64,000 nucleotides of DNA from Leptospira ellinghausenii (GTDB taxonomy: Bacteria; Spirochaetota; Leptospiria; Leptospirales; Leptospiraceae): assembly GCF_003114815.1 (NCBI RefSeq), contig NZ_BFAZ01000009.1, positions 620,001 to 684,000 on the forward strand. The letters run 5' to 3'. A program made the position numbers and the translations under genes. A model generated the notes under the pieces. The model was not told the DNA's origin. It made no database searches and saw nothing but the letters and a program-made list of their open reading frames with translations. Numbering within the stretch: the first letter of the stretch is position 1; each line of letters begins with the position of its first letter. Shown here one piece after another: positions 20,013 to 29,355 of the stretch.

Positions 20013-20512
20013 TCCTCTTCCTCGGCAACGACCTCCTCTTCTTCGGCCTCTTCCAATTCCTCAGTTTCTTCTAAGAGTTCATCATCTTCAATGACTGGTT
20101 CTTCCTCTTCTTCCACTTCGTATTCCGAACTGCGAATGGCAGCCATACGGGATTTGATTGCAGGTTTTGCCAACTGGTCAGCTCCGCATTTCGGACATTT
20201 TTTTTCAGGTTTGTTCAAATCATAAAACTTCGTTCCACAGGAGTAACAGTTAAACTTCTTTCCGAGCGGGTTGTTCGGATCAATTTTCACAGCTGGGGTT
20301 TTGGCTTGCGGGGCCGGTTTGTCCTTTTGTGCTGTGGCTGTTTTAGGCGCAGGTACAACCTTTGCCTTCGTAGCAGGGGCTTTGGACCCGACTACGGCCT
20401 TTTTTTTATCTTCCTTCGGGGAAGAGGACTTGGCGTCCTTACTCGGTTTTTCTTTGGCAACCGCTTTCTTTTTGGGCGGTGCTTGTTTCTTTGCTGCTTT
20501 TTTTGCGACCAT
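20009..20512 (-). CDS. FYDLN-type zinc-ribbon protein with acidic tail
   Basis: 167 residues in three parts: a Lys/Ala/Pro-rich basic N-terminus (about 1-75), a zinc ribbon with C-x2-C ... C-x2-C ([17 protein letters not shown] and KKCPKCGA, about 89-118), and a C-terminus made almost wholly of Glu and Asp. The FYDLN motif defines a known family of uncharacterised bacterial proteins. The strong charge asymmetry suggests nucleic-acid or protein binding. It is coupled to miaA by a 4-bp overlap. Confidence 0.82.
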   Translation of the reverse strand: MVAKKAAKKQAPPKKKAVAKEKPSKDAKSSSPKEDKKKAVVGSKAPATKAKVVPAPKTATAQKDKPAPQAKTPAVKIDPNNPLGKKFNCYSCGTKFYDLNKPEKKCPKCGADQLAKPAIKSRMAAIRSSEYEVEEEEEPVIEDDELLEETEELEEAEEEEVVAEEEE

Positions 20513-20616
20513 AAACGTACTTTTGACAGTTTTGGAAATCCCTTCTCTGGGACAACCTTTTTGAAATTGGACGGTTTTCTCCTGGATGAAAATTAAAGGA
20601 AAGTTTTTTTTTTCCT

Positions 20617-21396
20617 ATGACCCAATTAAGTGTCAATGTCAACAAGATCGCCACTCTCCGCAATTCTAGGGGAGGATCCATTCCAAATGTTCTGAAATTG
20701 TCAGAAATCATATTAGATTCAGGTGCCCATGGGATTACAGTTCACCCTCGATCTGATGAAAGGCATATCACCAAACAAGATGTATTCGAATTAAAGGAAT
20801 TTTTGGAATCTTACAACGAAAAAATTACTAAATTAGGAATTTCTAAAAAAGAATACAATATTGAGGGAGAACCAAGTGAACGTTTTTTGGAACTTGTCCT
20901 TAAGGCAAAACCAGACCAAGCCACTCTTGTTCCCGTGAAACCAGGCGAAATCACATCGGACCATGGATTTGATTTTAGGGATCCGAAAACGTTTGTCACC
21001 CTGAAACCAATCGTAGAGGCATTCCGAAAAGAAGGAATCCGAGTGTCTCTTTTTATGGAGACTGATTTTACATTTTATGACCAAGTCACTCTTCTCGGTG
21101 CCGAACGAATTGAACTGTATACAGGTCCATTTGCCCACGCATTTGACGCAGATGTACAAAAAGGCATTCAAATTTTTGAATCCTATCAACAGGCTGCAAT
21201 CGAAGCAAACAAACGAGGGTTAGGCGTAAATGCTGGACATGACCTCGATACGAATAATTTACAAGTATTTGCAAAACTTCCTTTCCTTGAAGAAGTTTCG
21301 ATTGGCCACCGTCTCATGGCCCAAAGTATAGTAGATGGATTAGGGAATACGGTAAAAGAATATCTTAAAGTTCTTTCGCAAGGAAACGAATCTTAG
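20617..21396 (+). CDS. pdxJ: Pyridoxine 5'-phosphate synthase PdxJ
   Basis: 259 residues. The motifs LSVNVNKIATLRNSRGG at the start, HGITVHPRSDERHI near residue 40 and GLGVNAGHDLDTNNL near 200 match PdxJ. It condenses deoxyxylulose phosphate with aminoacetone phosphate in vitamin B6 synthesis. The 3' end overlaps the convergent lipoprotein gene by 32 bp. No pdxA is nearby in the window. Confidence 0.95.
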   Translation: MTQLSVNVNKIATLRNSRGGSIPNVLKLSEIILDSGAHGITVHPRSDERHITKQDVFELKEFLESYNEKITKLGISKKEYNIEGEPSERFLELVLKAKPDQATLVPVKPGEITSDHGFDFRDPKTFVTLKPIVEAFRKEGIRVSLFMETDFTFYDQVTLLGAERIELYTGPFAHAFDADVQKGIQIFESYQQAAIEANKRGLGVNAGHDLDTNNLQVFAKLPFLEEVSIGHRLMAQSIVDGLGNTVKEYLKVLSQGNES

Positions 21397-22369
21397 AGTA
21401 ACCAGGGTCTTGTTCGAGTAATAATTTTGCCGCTCGTTCTAAGGCGATTGCCATCATCGCTTCCGACTTACCCTTTGTTTTGGAAATTCGCACTTCGGTC
21501 ATAAACTGTTTAAAGGCTTCTTTTGCCTGAGCTTCGTTCCCGGAAAGAGAAGTTAGTTTTACCTTACGCCATGCTTCCGTCATGGGAGAGGGGCGAATGG
21601 ACCCAGAAACGAGGGAAAGATTTCCTTCTGAATTCGAAGAGACAGTCGCAGAAACTGCACCTTGTGTTCCTCCCACCATTTCCTTTCCCAATTCCCCTCG
21701 GTGGTAAGAGGAAGTATCCCAAATTTTGGTAAATGGATCCGACTTCATCTGGTCCGCATACAACCTTTCCTTATAGGATAAATTGGGATTTCGGATTTGT
21801 TTTTGGAGAGAAATTTGTTCGTTAGGTTCTAATTTTTGGAAACAAGTCGAAAAACTACCACGTTTTAATGACTCCTTGGTGAATACACCTCGTTCGATCA
21901 AAAATTGAAAAGTGGAAATGTTTGGGGATTTTTCCTCTTTGCATTGTTTATCCAATTCAGAAAGAGAAGCGAGCACTTCTCCATCATACGAATGTGCTTT
22001 TAAATCCGCTAGGTTTCCCGATTTTTCAGCGGATAATCGTAACATGTTTTTGTAAAGTGTGTCGTTTGGATTTTTTTCTAAAGCCTTTCGAAATCCGGCA
22101 TAACTTTCATTGTAATTCCCACGTTGGTATTCCAAAAGTCCCCACATGTAACATAAATAACCATCGTCAGTATCTTTTGTTCGACAAACATATCTTAGTC
22201 GAGACATTGCATCTTCTTTTGCCGAAGGGTTTTCCCAAACATCGAGCAATACCTCTTCCAAAAAAAGAAGGGTTTCCAAACTATATGGATCACGATTTGG
22301 GTTTTTTTCTGGCTCGGAGGAACAAAACCAGAGAGAAAGGGCAAAAATCAGGACAACGAATGAGCGCAT
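21365..22369 (-). CDS. TPR-containing lipoprotein
   Basis: About 334 residues from the ATG at 22369; a longer frame starts at 22390, but the shorter one gives a proper lipoprotein signal (MRSFVVLIFALSLWFC). A TPR pair is visible at about 85-120 (YMWGLLEYQRGNYNESYAGFRKALEKNPND). The rest is helical and not recognised. It is convergent with pdxJ and divergent from the processing protease gene. The role is probably envelope scaffolding, inferred from TPR plus lipidation only. Confidence 0.75.
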   Translation of the reverse strand: MRSFVVLIFALSLWFCSSEPEKNPNRDPYSLETLLFLEEVLLDVWENPSAKEDAMSRLRYVCRTKDTDDGYLCYMWGLLEYQRGNYNESYAGFRKALEKNPNDTLYKNMLRLSAEKSGNLADLKAHSYDGEVLASLSELDKQCKEEKSPNISTFQFLIERGVFTKESLKRGSFSTCFQKLEPNEQISLQKQIRNPNLSYKERLYADQMKSDPFTKIWDTSSYHRGELGKEMVGGTQGAVSATVSSNSEGNLSLVSGSIRPSPMTEAWRKVKLTSLSGNEAQAKEAFKQFMTEVRISKTKGKSEAMMAIALERAAKLLLEQDPGYSKIRFLAKEL

Positions 22370-22481
22370 GTCACCGTCTATGTTATGCATGTGTCCTAGA
22401 TTTGTCCCAATTTTTTTTGTCTTGCCTAGGCTGGAAATTCGGAAATTCTTAGGATAATCTATCCACGAAACGAGAGATCCC

Positions 22482-24323
22482 TTGAAACGATTTGTTTATC
22501 TACTATCCTTTTTCACCCTTCTAAGTTTTGCTTTACCAGTTGGTTTTATTTCCTGCGAACCAGAAGCGAAAAAAGCGCAAAACCGCGAGACCAATTTCAC
22601 TTATGTCGACTTTGAAACTGTCATTCGAACAGTAGACAAACTGTACATAGACAAACATATCAATGTAAATCGTGCTTATACCGATGCAGCAAGTTTTGCT
22701 TTTTTAAGTTTACCCCATCCACTTTACATTTACCCAGAAAGTTATTTCAAAGAAAGAGAGAAATATGATGATAAAGAGGACCTCTGGCCTGGGACTACTT
22801 TCAAAATTTCTCCATCTGACAAGTTTGTCGTTTTTGATCCTGATTACACCCAAGTGGAAAAAATCCAAAAAGAGAAACGGAAAAAAAATGAAAATCGTAA
22901 GTTGTCTGATGCAGAACTCAAAAAACTGATCGAAAAAGAAAAATTAAAAAAATCAGTAATCTCTGCTCGTTGGGAAGAAATTAATTTTTCGAGAAAGGAT
23001 TTTGATCGGGTTGTCACTTACATCCAAGACAATTTGGATAAATACAAAACTCCTGTATTAAAAGGACTTGTGGAACTTGATGGTGAACTTCCTGACGAAG
23101 AGGAAGAAGACAAAAAAGAATTCCGCATGGAACAAGTGTTTGTTGCTGCTGCGAATGGTTATTTAAACTCTCTTGACCCACACTCCAATGTCTTTTTGGA
23201 AGAAGTTTGGGAAGAATCCATGTCCAAAATCAGTGATGGATCTTTTGAAGGGATTGGAGCCATCCTCTCTGGTGGTGGAAGTCGTGAAGTCATTGTTGAA
23301 AATCCATTGGAAGGAAGTCCTGCACTCAAAGCAGGGATTCGCAGTGGAGATAATATTGTTGCTGTTGATGGAAAACTCATCAAAAACTTATCTCTTGATA
23401 AAGTAGTTAAAAAAATCAAGGGACCAAAAGCAACAAAAGTTGTGCTTACCATCTCACGTAAAGGGAATACAGGAAAAATTGATATCGAAGTGATTCGTGA
23501 TAAAATCACTATCAAAAACGTAACCTTTCACCTAGTAAAAGAAAATCCACAAGTAGCATATATCAAACTCACTGGATTTGTAAAACCTGGAAACGGGGAA
23601 CCACCAATTGATACACAAATTGCCGAAGCTTTAGCAGAAATGGAAAAAACTGCCAAAGAGAATGGCAAACCGTTAAAAGCTGTGATTTTGGACCTAAGAG
23701 GAAACTCAGGTGGATTTTTGGATTTAGCAGTGGATATTGCTGATATGTTTATTGAAAAAGGACTGATTGTTTCTACAAAAACTCCTGGTCGAAGTGATGA
23801 TGAAAAATATGCAAAAATCAAAGACATCACAAAACTTCCGCTAGCTGTGCTCATGAATTCAAAATCAGCATCTGCGTCTGAAATTGTGGCAAGTGCAATC
23901 CAACACCATGGCCGTGGAATTTTACTTGGTGAAAGGACATTTGGAAAGGCAACTGTGCAAACATTAAAAAAATTGGACAACAATCCTAATTACCTTTTGA
24001 AAATCACAAATGCTAGGTATTATTCTCCTTCTGGAAAAACCATCCAAGTGGTTGGAGTTTCACCTGACATTGAAGTTTCTGAAGAACCAGATGGAACCTT
24101 CCCTTTCCGATACCGAGAAGAGGATATGTGGAACCACTTACCTCTCATTCCACATGAAGGAGTAGTGAAATCTAAATTCAATTTGAACGCAATTAAGGAT
24201 TATGCCAAAAAAAATGGCAAGGCTGATGCCTATTTAAAAGAACACGCAAACGACGCGATCAAACCTGATTATATGTTAATTAGAAGTTTGGACTTTATCG
24301 AAGGGATGTTGAATGCGAAATAA
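22482..24323 (+). CDS. ctpA: S41-family C-terminal processing protease (lipoprotein)
   Basis: 613 residues from a TTG start. The signal region ends GFISC, a probable lipobox. A long charged region precedes a PDZ domain (about 250-335, [10 protein letters not shown] ... [17 protein letters not shown]). The S41 catalytic core has [13 protein letters not shown] with the nucleophilic serine and [11 protein letters not shown] with the general-base lysine. Such tail-specific proteases trim or degrade periplasmic proteins. It is longer than typical CtpA because of the extended N-terminal third. A clean terminator follows. Confidence 0.92.
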   Translation: MKRFVYLLSFFTLLSFALPVGFISCEPEAKKAQNRETNFTYVDFETVIRTVDKLYIDKHINVNRAYTDAASFAFLSLPHPLYIYPESYFKEREKYDDKEDLWPGTTFKISPSDKFVVFDPDYTQVEKIQKEKRKKNENRKLSDAELKKLIEKEKLKKSVISARWEEINFSRKDFDRVVTYIQDNLDKYKTPVLKGLVELDGELPDEEEEDKKEFRMEQVFVAAANGYLNSLDPHSNVFLEEVWEESMSKISDGSFEGIGAILSGGGSREVIVENPLEGSPALKAGIRSGDNIVAVDGKLIKNLSLDKVVKKIKGPKATKVVLTISRKGNTGKIDIEVIRDKITIKNVTFHLVKENPQVAYIKLTGFVKPGNGEPPIDTQIAEALAEMEKTAKENGKPLKAVILDLRGNSGGFLDLAVDIADMFIEKGLIVSTKTPGRSDDEKYAKIKDITKLPLAVLMNSKSASASEIVASAIQHHGRGILLGERTFGKATVQTLKKLDNNPNYLLKITNARYYSPSGKTIQVVGVSPDIEVSEEPDGTFPFRYREEDMWNHLPLIPHEGVVKSKFNLNAIKDYAKKNGKADAYLKEHANDAIKPDYMLIRSLDFIEGMLNAK

Positions 24324-24353
24324 TGATTCTAGAATGTAGAATCATTTTTTTTG
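24324..24353 (+). terminator. Rho-independent terminator after the processing protease gene
   Basis: A perfect 8-bp stem (TGATTCTA / TAGAATCA) with a 5-base loop is followed directly by eight T residues. It begins immediately after the stop codon. Confidence 0.85.
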
Positions 24354-24378
24354 AAACTAATCATAAATTGGATGCAAT

Positions 24379-25980
24379 GTGACTCGAATTAAATCAGATT
24401 TTCTGATCATAGGAAGCGGAGTGAGTGGTCTCTTTACCGCATTAAAATTAGCTCCGCTTGGTTCAGTTGTGGTTGTTACCAAAAAAGCAGACTACGAATC
24501 GAATACCAACTATGCCCAAGGTGGGATTGCATCTGTTTTTGATGATAAGGATAAATTCGAAGAACACATCAAAGACACTTTAGAATCTGGAGCAGGTTTA
24601 TGTGATCTGGAAGCAGTTCGTGTTTTGGTGGAAGAAGGTCCAACCCGAGTCAAAGAACTATTGGACTTGGGTGTTCCTTTCACAAGAAACCAAACAGGGG
24701 AATTGGATTTAGCACGAGAAGGTGGGCATAGCAAAAATAGAATTATCCACTCTCTTGATAGAACAGGAAGTGCCGTCGAACAATCGTTACTTGATCATGT
24801 TCATGCCAACCAAAACATACGAATTCTAGAAAACCATGCTTGCGTAGATTTAATTACTAAACACCATTTAAAAAATAAAGAAAATTTACCCTTACGATGT
24901 TATGGAGCCTACATTGTAGATACAGAAACTGGTGAAGTATTTCCAGTCCTAGCCAAAAAAACTATTTTGGCAACCGGGGGTGCAGGCCAAGTATATTTGC
25001 ACACAACCAATCCTAACATTGCCACTGGTGATGGTGTAGCCAGTGCTTATAGAGCTGGTGCCATTGTCAAAAATATGGAATTTTACCAATTCCATCCTAC
25101 TTCGCTTTTCCATGAACAAGGGAATAGTTTTTTAATTTCAGAAGCAGTGAGAGGTCATGGCGGCATCTTACGCGAGATAGGTGGTAGACCATTCATGAAA
25201 GACTATCATGAAATGGGAGAATTAGCACCTAGAGATATTGTAGCACGAGCAATTGATGATACGATGAAAAAAAGAGGGGAACCACATGTACTCCTTGATA
25301 TCACTCATAGACCTGCCAATGACATCATAAGCCATTTTCCTTCAATTTATGAACGTTGTAAAAAACTAGGAATTGATATCACAACCGATCCAATTCCAGT
25401 TGTTCCTGCCGCCCATTATATGTGTGGTGGAGTTGCTACGGATCTCTTAGGACGAACAAATATTGCAGATTTATATGCTTGTGGTGAGACAACTTGTACA
25501 GGTGTCCATGGTGGAAACCGTTTAGCTTCCAATAGTTTACTGGAATGTTTGGTATTTTCCCATCGGATTGCAAATGATATCAAATCAGAAGGGAAACTAG
25601 AGTATTCCTTAGAAACCGATTTGATTCCTGATTGGAACAAAGAAGGAACTACTAACACGGAAGAATGGGTATTAATTTCCCATGACTTAATCGAAATTAA
25701 AACCATCATGAGTAATTATGTTGGAATTGTTAGGTCTGATATGAGATTGGAACGTGCCCTTCGTCGATTAAAACTGATTTCGCAAGAAGTAAAAGATTAT
25801 TACAATCGAACGACTGTTTCCTTGGGATTATTAGAACTTCGTAATTTAGTAAAAGTTGCGGAACTCATTGTCAGATCCGCTTTATTACGAAAGGAAAGTC
25901 GGGGCCTACATTTTAGTACGGATTATCCTGAAGACCGAACTCCATCTAGGCAAGATACAATCCTTTCTCATCAATTATAA
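24379..25980 (+). CDS. nadB: L-aspartate oxidase NadB
   Basis: 533 residues from a GTG start. The FAD-binding motif [16 protein letters not shown] lies at about 9-24. [26 protein letters not shown] and [22 protein letters not shown] are conserved NadB segments. The helical C-terminal domain typical of the succinate dehydrogenase/NadB family is present. It converts aspartate to iminoaspartate, the first step of NAD synthesis. nadA and nadC are not in the window. The GTG is the only start giving the full FAD motif without a stop. Confidence 0.95.
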   Translation: MTRIKSDFLIIGSGVSGLFTALKLAPLGSVVVVTKKADYESNTNYAQGGIASVFDDKDKFEEHIKDTLESGAGLCDLEAVRVLVEEGPTRVKELLDLGVPFTRNQTGELDLAREGGHSKNRIIHSLDRTGSAVEQSLLDHVHANQNIRILENHACVDLITKHHLKNKENLPLRCYGAYIVDTETGEVFPVLAKKTILATGGAGQVYLHTTNPNIATGDGVASAYRAGAIVKNMEFYQFHPTSLFHEQGNSFLISEAVRGHGGILREIGGRPFMKDYHEMGELAPRDIVARAIDDTMKKRGEPHVLLDITHRPANDIISHFPSIYERCKKLGIDITTDPIPVVPAAHYMCGGVATDLLGRTNIADLYACGETTCTGVHGGNRLASNSLLECLVFSHRIANDIKSEGKLEYSLETDLIPDWNKEGTTNTEEWVLISHDLIEIKTIMSNYVGIVRSDMRLERALRRLKLISQEVKDYYNRTTVSLGLLELRNLVKVAELIVRSALLRKESRGLHFSTDYPEDRTPSRQDTILSHQL

Positions 25981-25984
25981 AAAT

Positions 25985-26052
25985 CCTGCGCCAGGGACCG
26001 AAGCGGAAATCCTTTCTCAAATTGAGAAAGATTGAAGCGTAGGGCCCGGTCC
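25985..26052. repeat. Small palindromic intergenic repeat, copy A
   Basis: About 68 bp directly after nadB. It has conserved ends (GCGCCAGGGA ... GGGCCCGGTCC), the segment GGAAATCC, and a central hairpin CTTTCTC/GAGAAAG at 26012-26030. The same ends, the same GGAAATCC segment and a differently sequenced central hairpin occur at 63149-63218 and, inverted, at 63450-63513. The conserved arms with covarying hairpins mark a dispersed REP-like element. In this position it could also act as a transcription terminator or mRNA 3' stabiliser. Confidence 0.7.
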
Positions 26053-26117
26053 ATTTCTGTATTTTGTAATCTGATGTTATTGATTGGAGGCGCCCAAATA
26101 ACTCGCGTTATCTGAAT

Positions 26118-26333
26118 TTAATCTCTTACACCTAATATTGTATACACAATTCCTAAAACGACTGGTAAGATGGAATAACTAAAAACATGGATGAAGTATC
26201 CTCGTTTTTCACCCCATTTTTGTTTCATTGGTTCTAGTTTCCAAAAAAATCCCGGTTTGTAGAGACGTAAAATATAGGTAGTGATTCCATAAATGATAAA
26301 AAAGATTCCTAATCCGACTGTGACTAAATTCAT
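26118..26333 (-). CDS. Small two-helix membrane protein
   Basis: 71 residues from the ATG at 26333, which has a GGGAG ribosome binding site about 6 bases upstream. The open frame continues upstream to 26513, but that part runs through a C/G-rich hairpin region and reads as low-complexity, so it is not included. Two membrane helices (about 2-22 and 48-68) are separated by a basic loop. The family is not recognised. Confidence 0.65.
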   Translation of the reverse strand: MNLVTVGLGIFFIIYGITTYILRLYKPGFFWKLEPMKQKWGEKRGYFIHVFSYSILPVVLGIVYTILGVRD

Positions 26334-26445
26334 ATAACTCCCAATGATTTCAGTTTGTGTTGGAGTATGAACTTTCCAAGAAAAAAAAATCCTTAATTTA
26401 ATTTTCGTTTGTCCGTTGCCCTTGGGCGTGATAGAGGGAACGTAT

Positions 26446-26514
26446 TGGGTGGCGGGTCTAGAACCCCACCCTAATAAGGGCGGGGATACTAGATTCGCAC
26501 TCCCCCCCCCCAAA
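26446..26514. repeat. G/C-rich hairpin cluster with a C tract
   Basis: Two overlapping hairpins share one arm: GGGTGGCGGG pairs with CCCCACCC, and CCCCACCC pairs with GGGCGGGG across TAATAA. A run of about ten C then about eight A follows. The GC content is far above the surroundings. It lies 120 bp upstream of the recombinase gene. It could be a repeat element, an RNA structure or both. Confidence 0.5.
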
Positions 26515-26630
26515 AAAAATCTTCCCCGATCACCAACATTTTCCTCTCATCTTCAAAAAACGAAGGGATCTCAGGACCAAAACCGTTAGCCACCACCTAT
26601 TCTATTGAATCAAACAAAGTTAGGTGTTTT

Positions 26631-27725
26631 ATGATCAAACTCAAATACAAATCAAATGATAAACGATTCCATCTATATTTTCCGTATTCGGAAATGTACG
26701 TCAAAATCGCAAAATCAATTCCAAAGGCAATTTACCACCCTGAAGATAAAAGTTGGTCCTATCCTAATGAAGTTTCATCCATTAAACGCGTGTTACTTGA
26801 TTTTTCCGAGTATGATATTCGGTATTTAGCAAATGAGATTCCCAAACAATGTGGGATTTTGGAAGATTTTTTTCGTTCGGCCAGGGAAAGGAATTTTTCA
26901 TTTTTCACCACCAAAACATATTATTCACATCTATACAGACTATTGCTTTTTACAGAAAAATTACCCATGAATATTGTTTCGAAAGATATCGAAAATTATT
27001 TGGACTTCCAAGTGAAAGAAAAATCATTACGTTCTGCTTCAATCCGAAGTGCAAGGCAAGCATTCATTTTCTATTTTCGGGAAGTCCGTAAGCAGATGAA
27101 AAATCTCAAATTTCCAAAAATGAAAGCTGATGCTAAATTACCTGAAGTATTATCAGCGGAAGAAACAAGAGCTATATTCAATGCACTTCCGAATTTAAAA
27201 CATAAAATATTACTCCTCATTAGTTACTCAGCAGGTTTGCGCGTTGGAGAAGTGATTCATTTACAATTAAAAGATATCGATTTGGAACGGAACATGATCC
27301 GAATCACCCAAGGAAAAGGTAAAAAAGATAGATACACAATTCTTGCCAATTCCCTCATACTCGAACTCAAAGAATACTTACAAGTTAGAGAATATAATTT
27401 ACTCTTAAAATATAGTTTTAATGAGGTAAAGAACATAACTTGGTTATTTCCGGGTGCAGGAAAAAGACCTCTTCACATCAGAACTGCTGAATCCATTTTT
27501 AACCAAGCGGCCGCTAAAGCAAAGATTACAAAAAAAGTCACCTTTCATAGTTTGCGGCATGCATTTGCGACACATTTGTTGGAACTCGGAACGGATCTAA
27601 GAATGATCCAAACTCTACTCGGACACTCAAGTGTCCGAACCACTCAAATTTATACCAAAGTTGCCAGGAGTCGATTGGAAAATATCAAAAGTCCTCTTGA
27701 CCAAATGACAAAACCAAAAACTTAA
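26631..27725 (+). CDS. Tyrosine recombinase/integrase
   Basis: 364 residues. All catalytic positions of tyrosine recombinases are visible: Arg in SAGLRVGEV, Lys in GKGKKDRY, HSLRH (His-x-x-Arg), His in LLGHSS and the nucleophilic Tyr in TTQIYTKV. A SAM-like N-terminal DNA-binding domain (about 80-155) precedes the core. An extra module of about 65 residues lies in front of it (HPEDKSWSYP near 36-45). It resembles integrases of mobile elements more than the housekeeping XerC/XerD. No clear att sites flank it. Confidence 0.9.
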   Translation: MIKLKYKSNDKRFHLYFPYSEMYVKIAKSIPKAIYHPEDKSWSYPNEVSSIKRVLLDFSEYDIRYLANEIPKQCGILEDFFRSARERNFSFFTTKTYYSHLYRLLLFTEKLPMNIVSKDIENYLDFQVKEKSLRSASIRSARQAFIFYFREVRKQMKNLKFPKMKADAKLPEVLSAEETRAIFNALPNLKHKILLLISYSAGLRVGEVIHLQLKDIDLERNMIRITQGKGKKDRYTILANSLILELKEYLQVREYNLLLKYSFNEVKNITWLFPGAGKRPLHIRTAESIFNQAAAKAKITKKVTFHSLRHAFATHLLELGTDLRMIQTLLGHSSVRTTQIYTKVARSRLENIKSPLDQMTKPKT

Positions 27726-27888
27726 AAAACTGCCATTCTTTCCTCCTTCAACATAACCTCATCAATACATCCATCCCTTTTCTTCTTTTGCTTTTAAAAT
27801 CAAAATTCACTCTCAGGATTTCATTGACGAATCTCAAACTCTCCTATAAAATCGAATCCTTATTCAGTTACTAAAAACGGAACACACC

Positions 27889-28782
27889 ATGAAACGATTT
27901 TCCACTCTAGTTCTACTTACATTTTTTTTATCCCATGTTTTTTTACAGGCACAAGTAAAACCTCAATTGGAAAATGAATGGGCAGTCGCAAAAAATTTAG
28001 GTCCAATCATTGATGGAACATCGGTTCGCTGGAGTTTTTTAGCTATGGTAAAAACTGATGAAATTGATTCCATTCGTGGTATTGAAAGGAGTGGAGAGGA
28101 CAAAAAGGAATACTTTAACCAACAAAAAAACATAGAAAAAGGAAAATTATACATAGAGAGTAATGCGTTAAACGAAGCGGAATACCAATGGATTTTTGAA
28201 TCTGGTAATACCAGTAAATTTTTTACGTTTGAACTAAAAAATAAAGAAGGTGAAATAAAATCCTTACACATACCAATCAATTTTTCCGAACAAAGTAAAG
28301 TAAGCTTACGTTTAGTTTTAGACAAAAATTTTGGAATCAAAAAAGAATTAACCAAAGTTCCGTTCCATCGGAATTTTGACGGAAGAAAATGGGTCATTGG
28401 ACACTCAGAAAATGACGAGAACGTTTCGATGATAGAATTGTTCCCAGGAGGTGTCACAAACCAAAATTGGACAGAACTCTATCGTTTCACTTTATTAAAA
28501 AAAATCGGCACTTCAAGACGTAATGTTTTTGTAACAGCCGTAAAAGCAGAGTTAGCAAAAGATTGTAGTGATTTATATTTTAATATTCTCAAAGAAACAG
28601 ACTCAGAGATTATTTTTGAATGGTCACATGATGGATGCGGTGGATATCCTACAGGTTCCGAAATTAGCAGAATGGTATCAAATGACGAACAATCATTCTT
28701 ATTTACCTTTGCCTCTAACCAATCAAAACATTCCAAAAATCAAAAGGAAATTTATCTAAGTATTTTGGAAAATGAAAAGTAA
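27889..28782 (+). CDS. Exported hypothetical protein
   Basis: 297 residues with a clean signal peptide (MKRFSTLVLLTFFLSHVFLQA) suggesting periplasmic or outer-surface location. The rest looks beta-rich and has no motif I recognise. Two cysteines in the last third (KDCSDLY and SHDGCGGYP) could form a disulfide. It is a single gene; the recombinase lies upstream, with 163 bp between them. Confidence 0.7.
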   Translation: MKRFSTLVLLTFFLSHVFLQAQVKPQLENEWAVAKNLGPIIDGTSVRWSFLAMVKTDEIDSIRGIERSGEDKKEYFNQQKNIEKGKLYIESNALNEAEYQWIFESGNTSKFFTFELKNKEGEIKSLHIPINFSEQSKVSLRLVLDKNFGIKKELTKVPFHRNFDGRKWVIGHSENDENVSMIELFPGGVTNQNWTELYRFTLLKKIGTSRRNVFVTAVKAELAKDCSDLYFNILKETDSEIIFEWSHDGCGGYPTGSEISRMVSNDEQSFLFTFASNQSKHSKNQKEIYLSILENEK

Positions 28783-28844
28783 TGAAGAGATAGGGCGTTC
28801 CTAATCCATTGAAGCAAATGATGGATCTAAAAAAGGTCGGGCCA

Positions 28845-28915
28845 ATCCGGGGTTCGCTTACGCTTCCGTCACCTACCTAATGGCAGGTGACCAAGCCCTA
28901 CTTGTCCCTAACGCG
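28845..28915. repeat. Probable divergent palindromic repeat, copy D
   Basis: The stretch begins GGTCGGGCC and ends TGTCCCTAACGC, resembling the ends of copies A-C in the inverted orientation. It has an internal hairpin TCACCTACC/GGCAGGTGA around TAAT (one G-T pair). Similarity to the other copies is partial, so membership in the family is only likely. Confidence 0.4.
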
Positions 28916-28955
28916 AAATAAAATACTCTTTGAAAGCGTTAAGAAAACTTTGAGT

Positions 28956-29252
28956 TTATTTACCTTTTTGTGCCCAGAAGTAAATCAATACCAATAATCC
29001 AATCCCTGTAAGGCCAATCAATTGCCACCAGCCACTCATTCCTACGTCATGTAATCTTCTTGCTCCAACACTAATGCTTGGTAAAAAAACAGCCAAAGAA
29101 AATACCATTCCCAAGATGGGAAGGAACATCTGTAAGATAAAACTGACTACAAATGTAAATGCGACCCAATACCAAAATTCTGGACGTTTTGCATTTCCAT
29201 TAAAATCGACATATTTTTGAAAGCAAACCTTGATTGCATCTTGGAATGACAT
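28956..29252 (-). CDS. DUF805 family membrane protein
   Basis: 98 residues. The DUF805 pattern is clear: FNGNAKRPEFWYW near the start, three or four membrane helices, and RRLHDVGMSGWWQL near the end of the third. The function of the family is unknown. The gene is single, with the sensor kinase gene on the same strand 103 bp downstream. Confidence 0.88.
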   Translation of the reverse strand: MSFQDAIKVCFQKYVDFNGNAKRPEFWYWVAFTFVVSFILQMFLPILGMVFSLAVFLPSISVGARRLHDVGMSGWWQLIGLTGIGLLVLIYFWAQKGK

Positions 29253-29355
29253 AAATTGAACCTACCTAATTGAATTTGAGTGTGTAAAAACCAAACTGGC
29301 AAAATAAGATTCTCATTTCCAAAAAAGTAAAGTAAAAAAGTGAATCAAATGCATT

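Noticed and set aside
26118..26513. Long version (131 residues) of the small membrane protein
   Set aside because: The extra 60 residues lie over the GC-rich hairpins and lack protein character. The internal ATG has a good ribosome binding site.
26631..27725. Integron integrase
   Set aside because: It lacks the extra segment before the HxxR box that marks IntI proteins, and no attC-like cassette array is visible.
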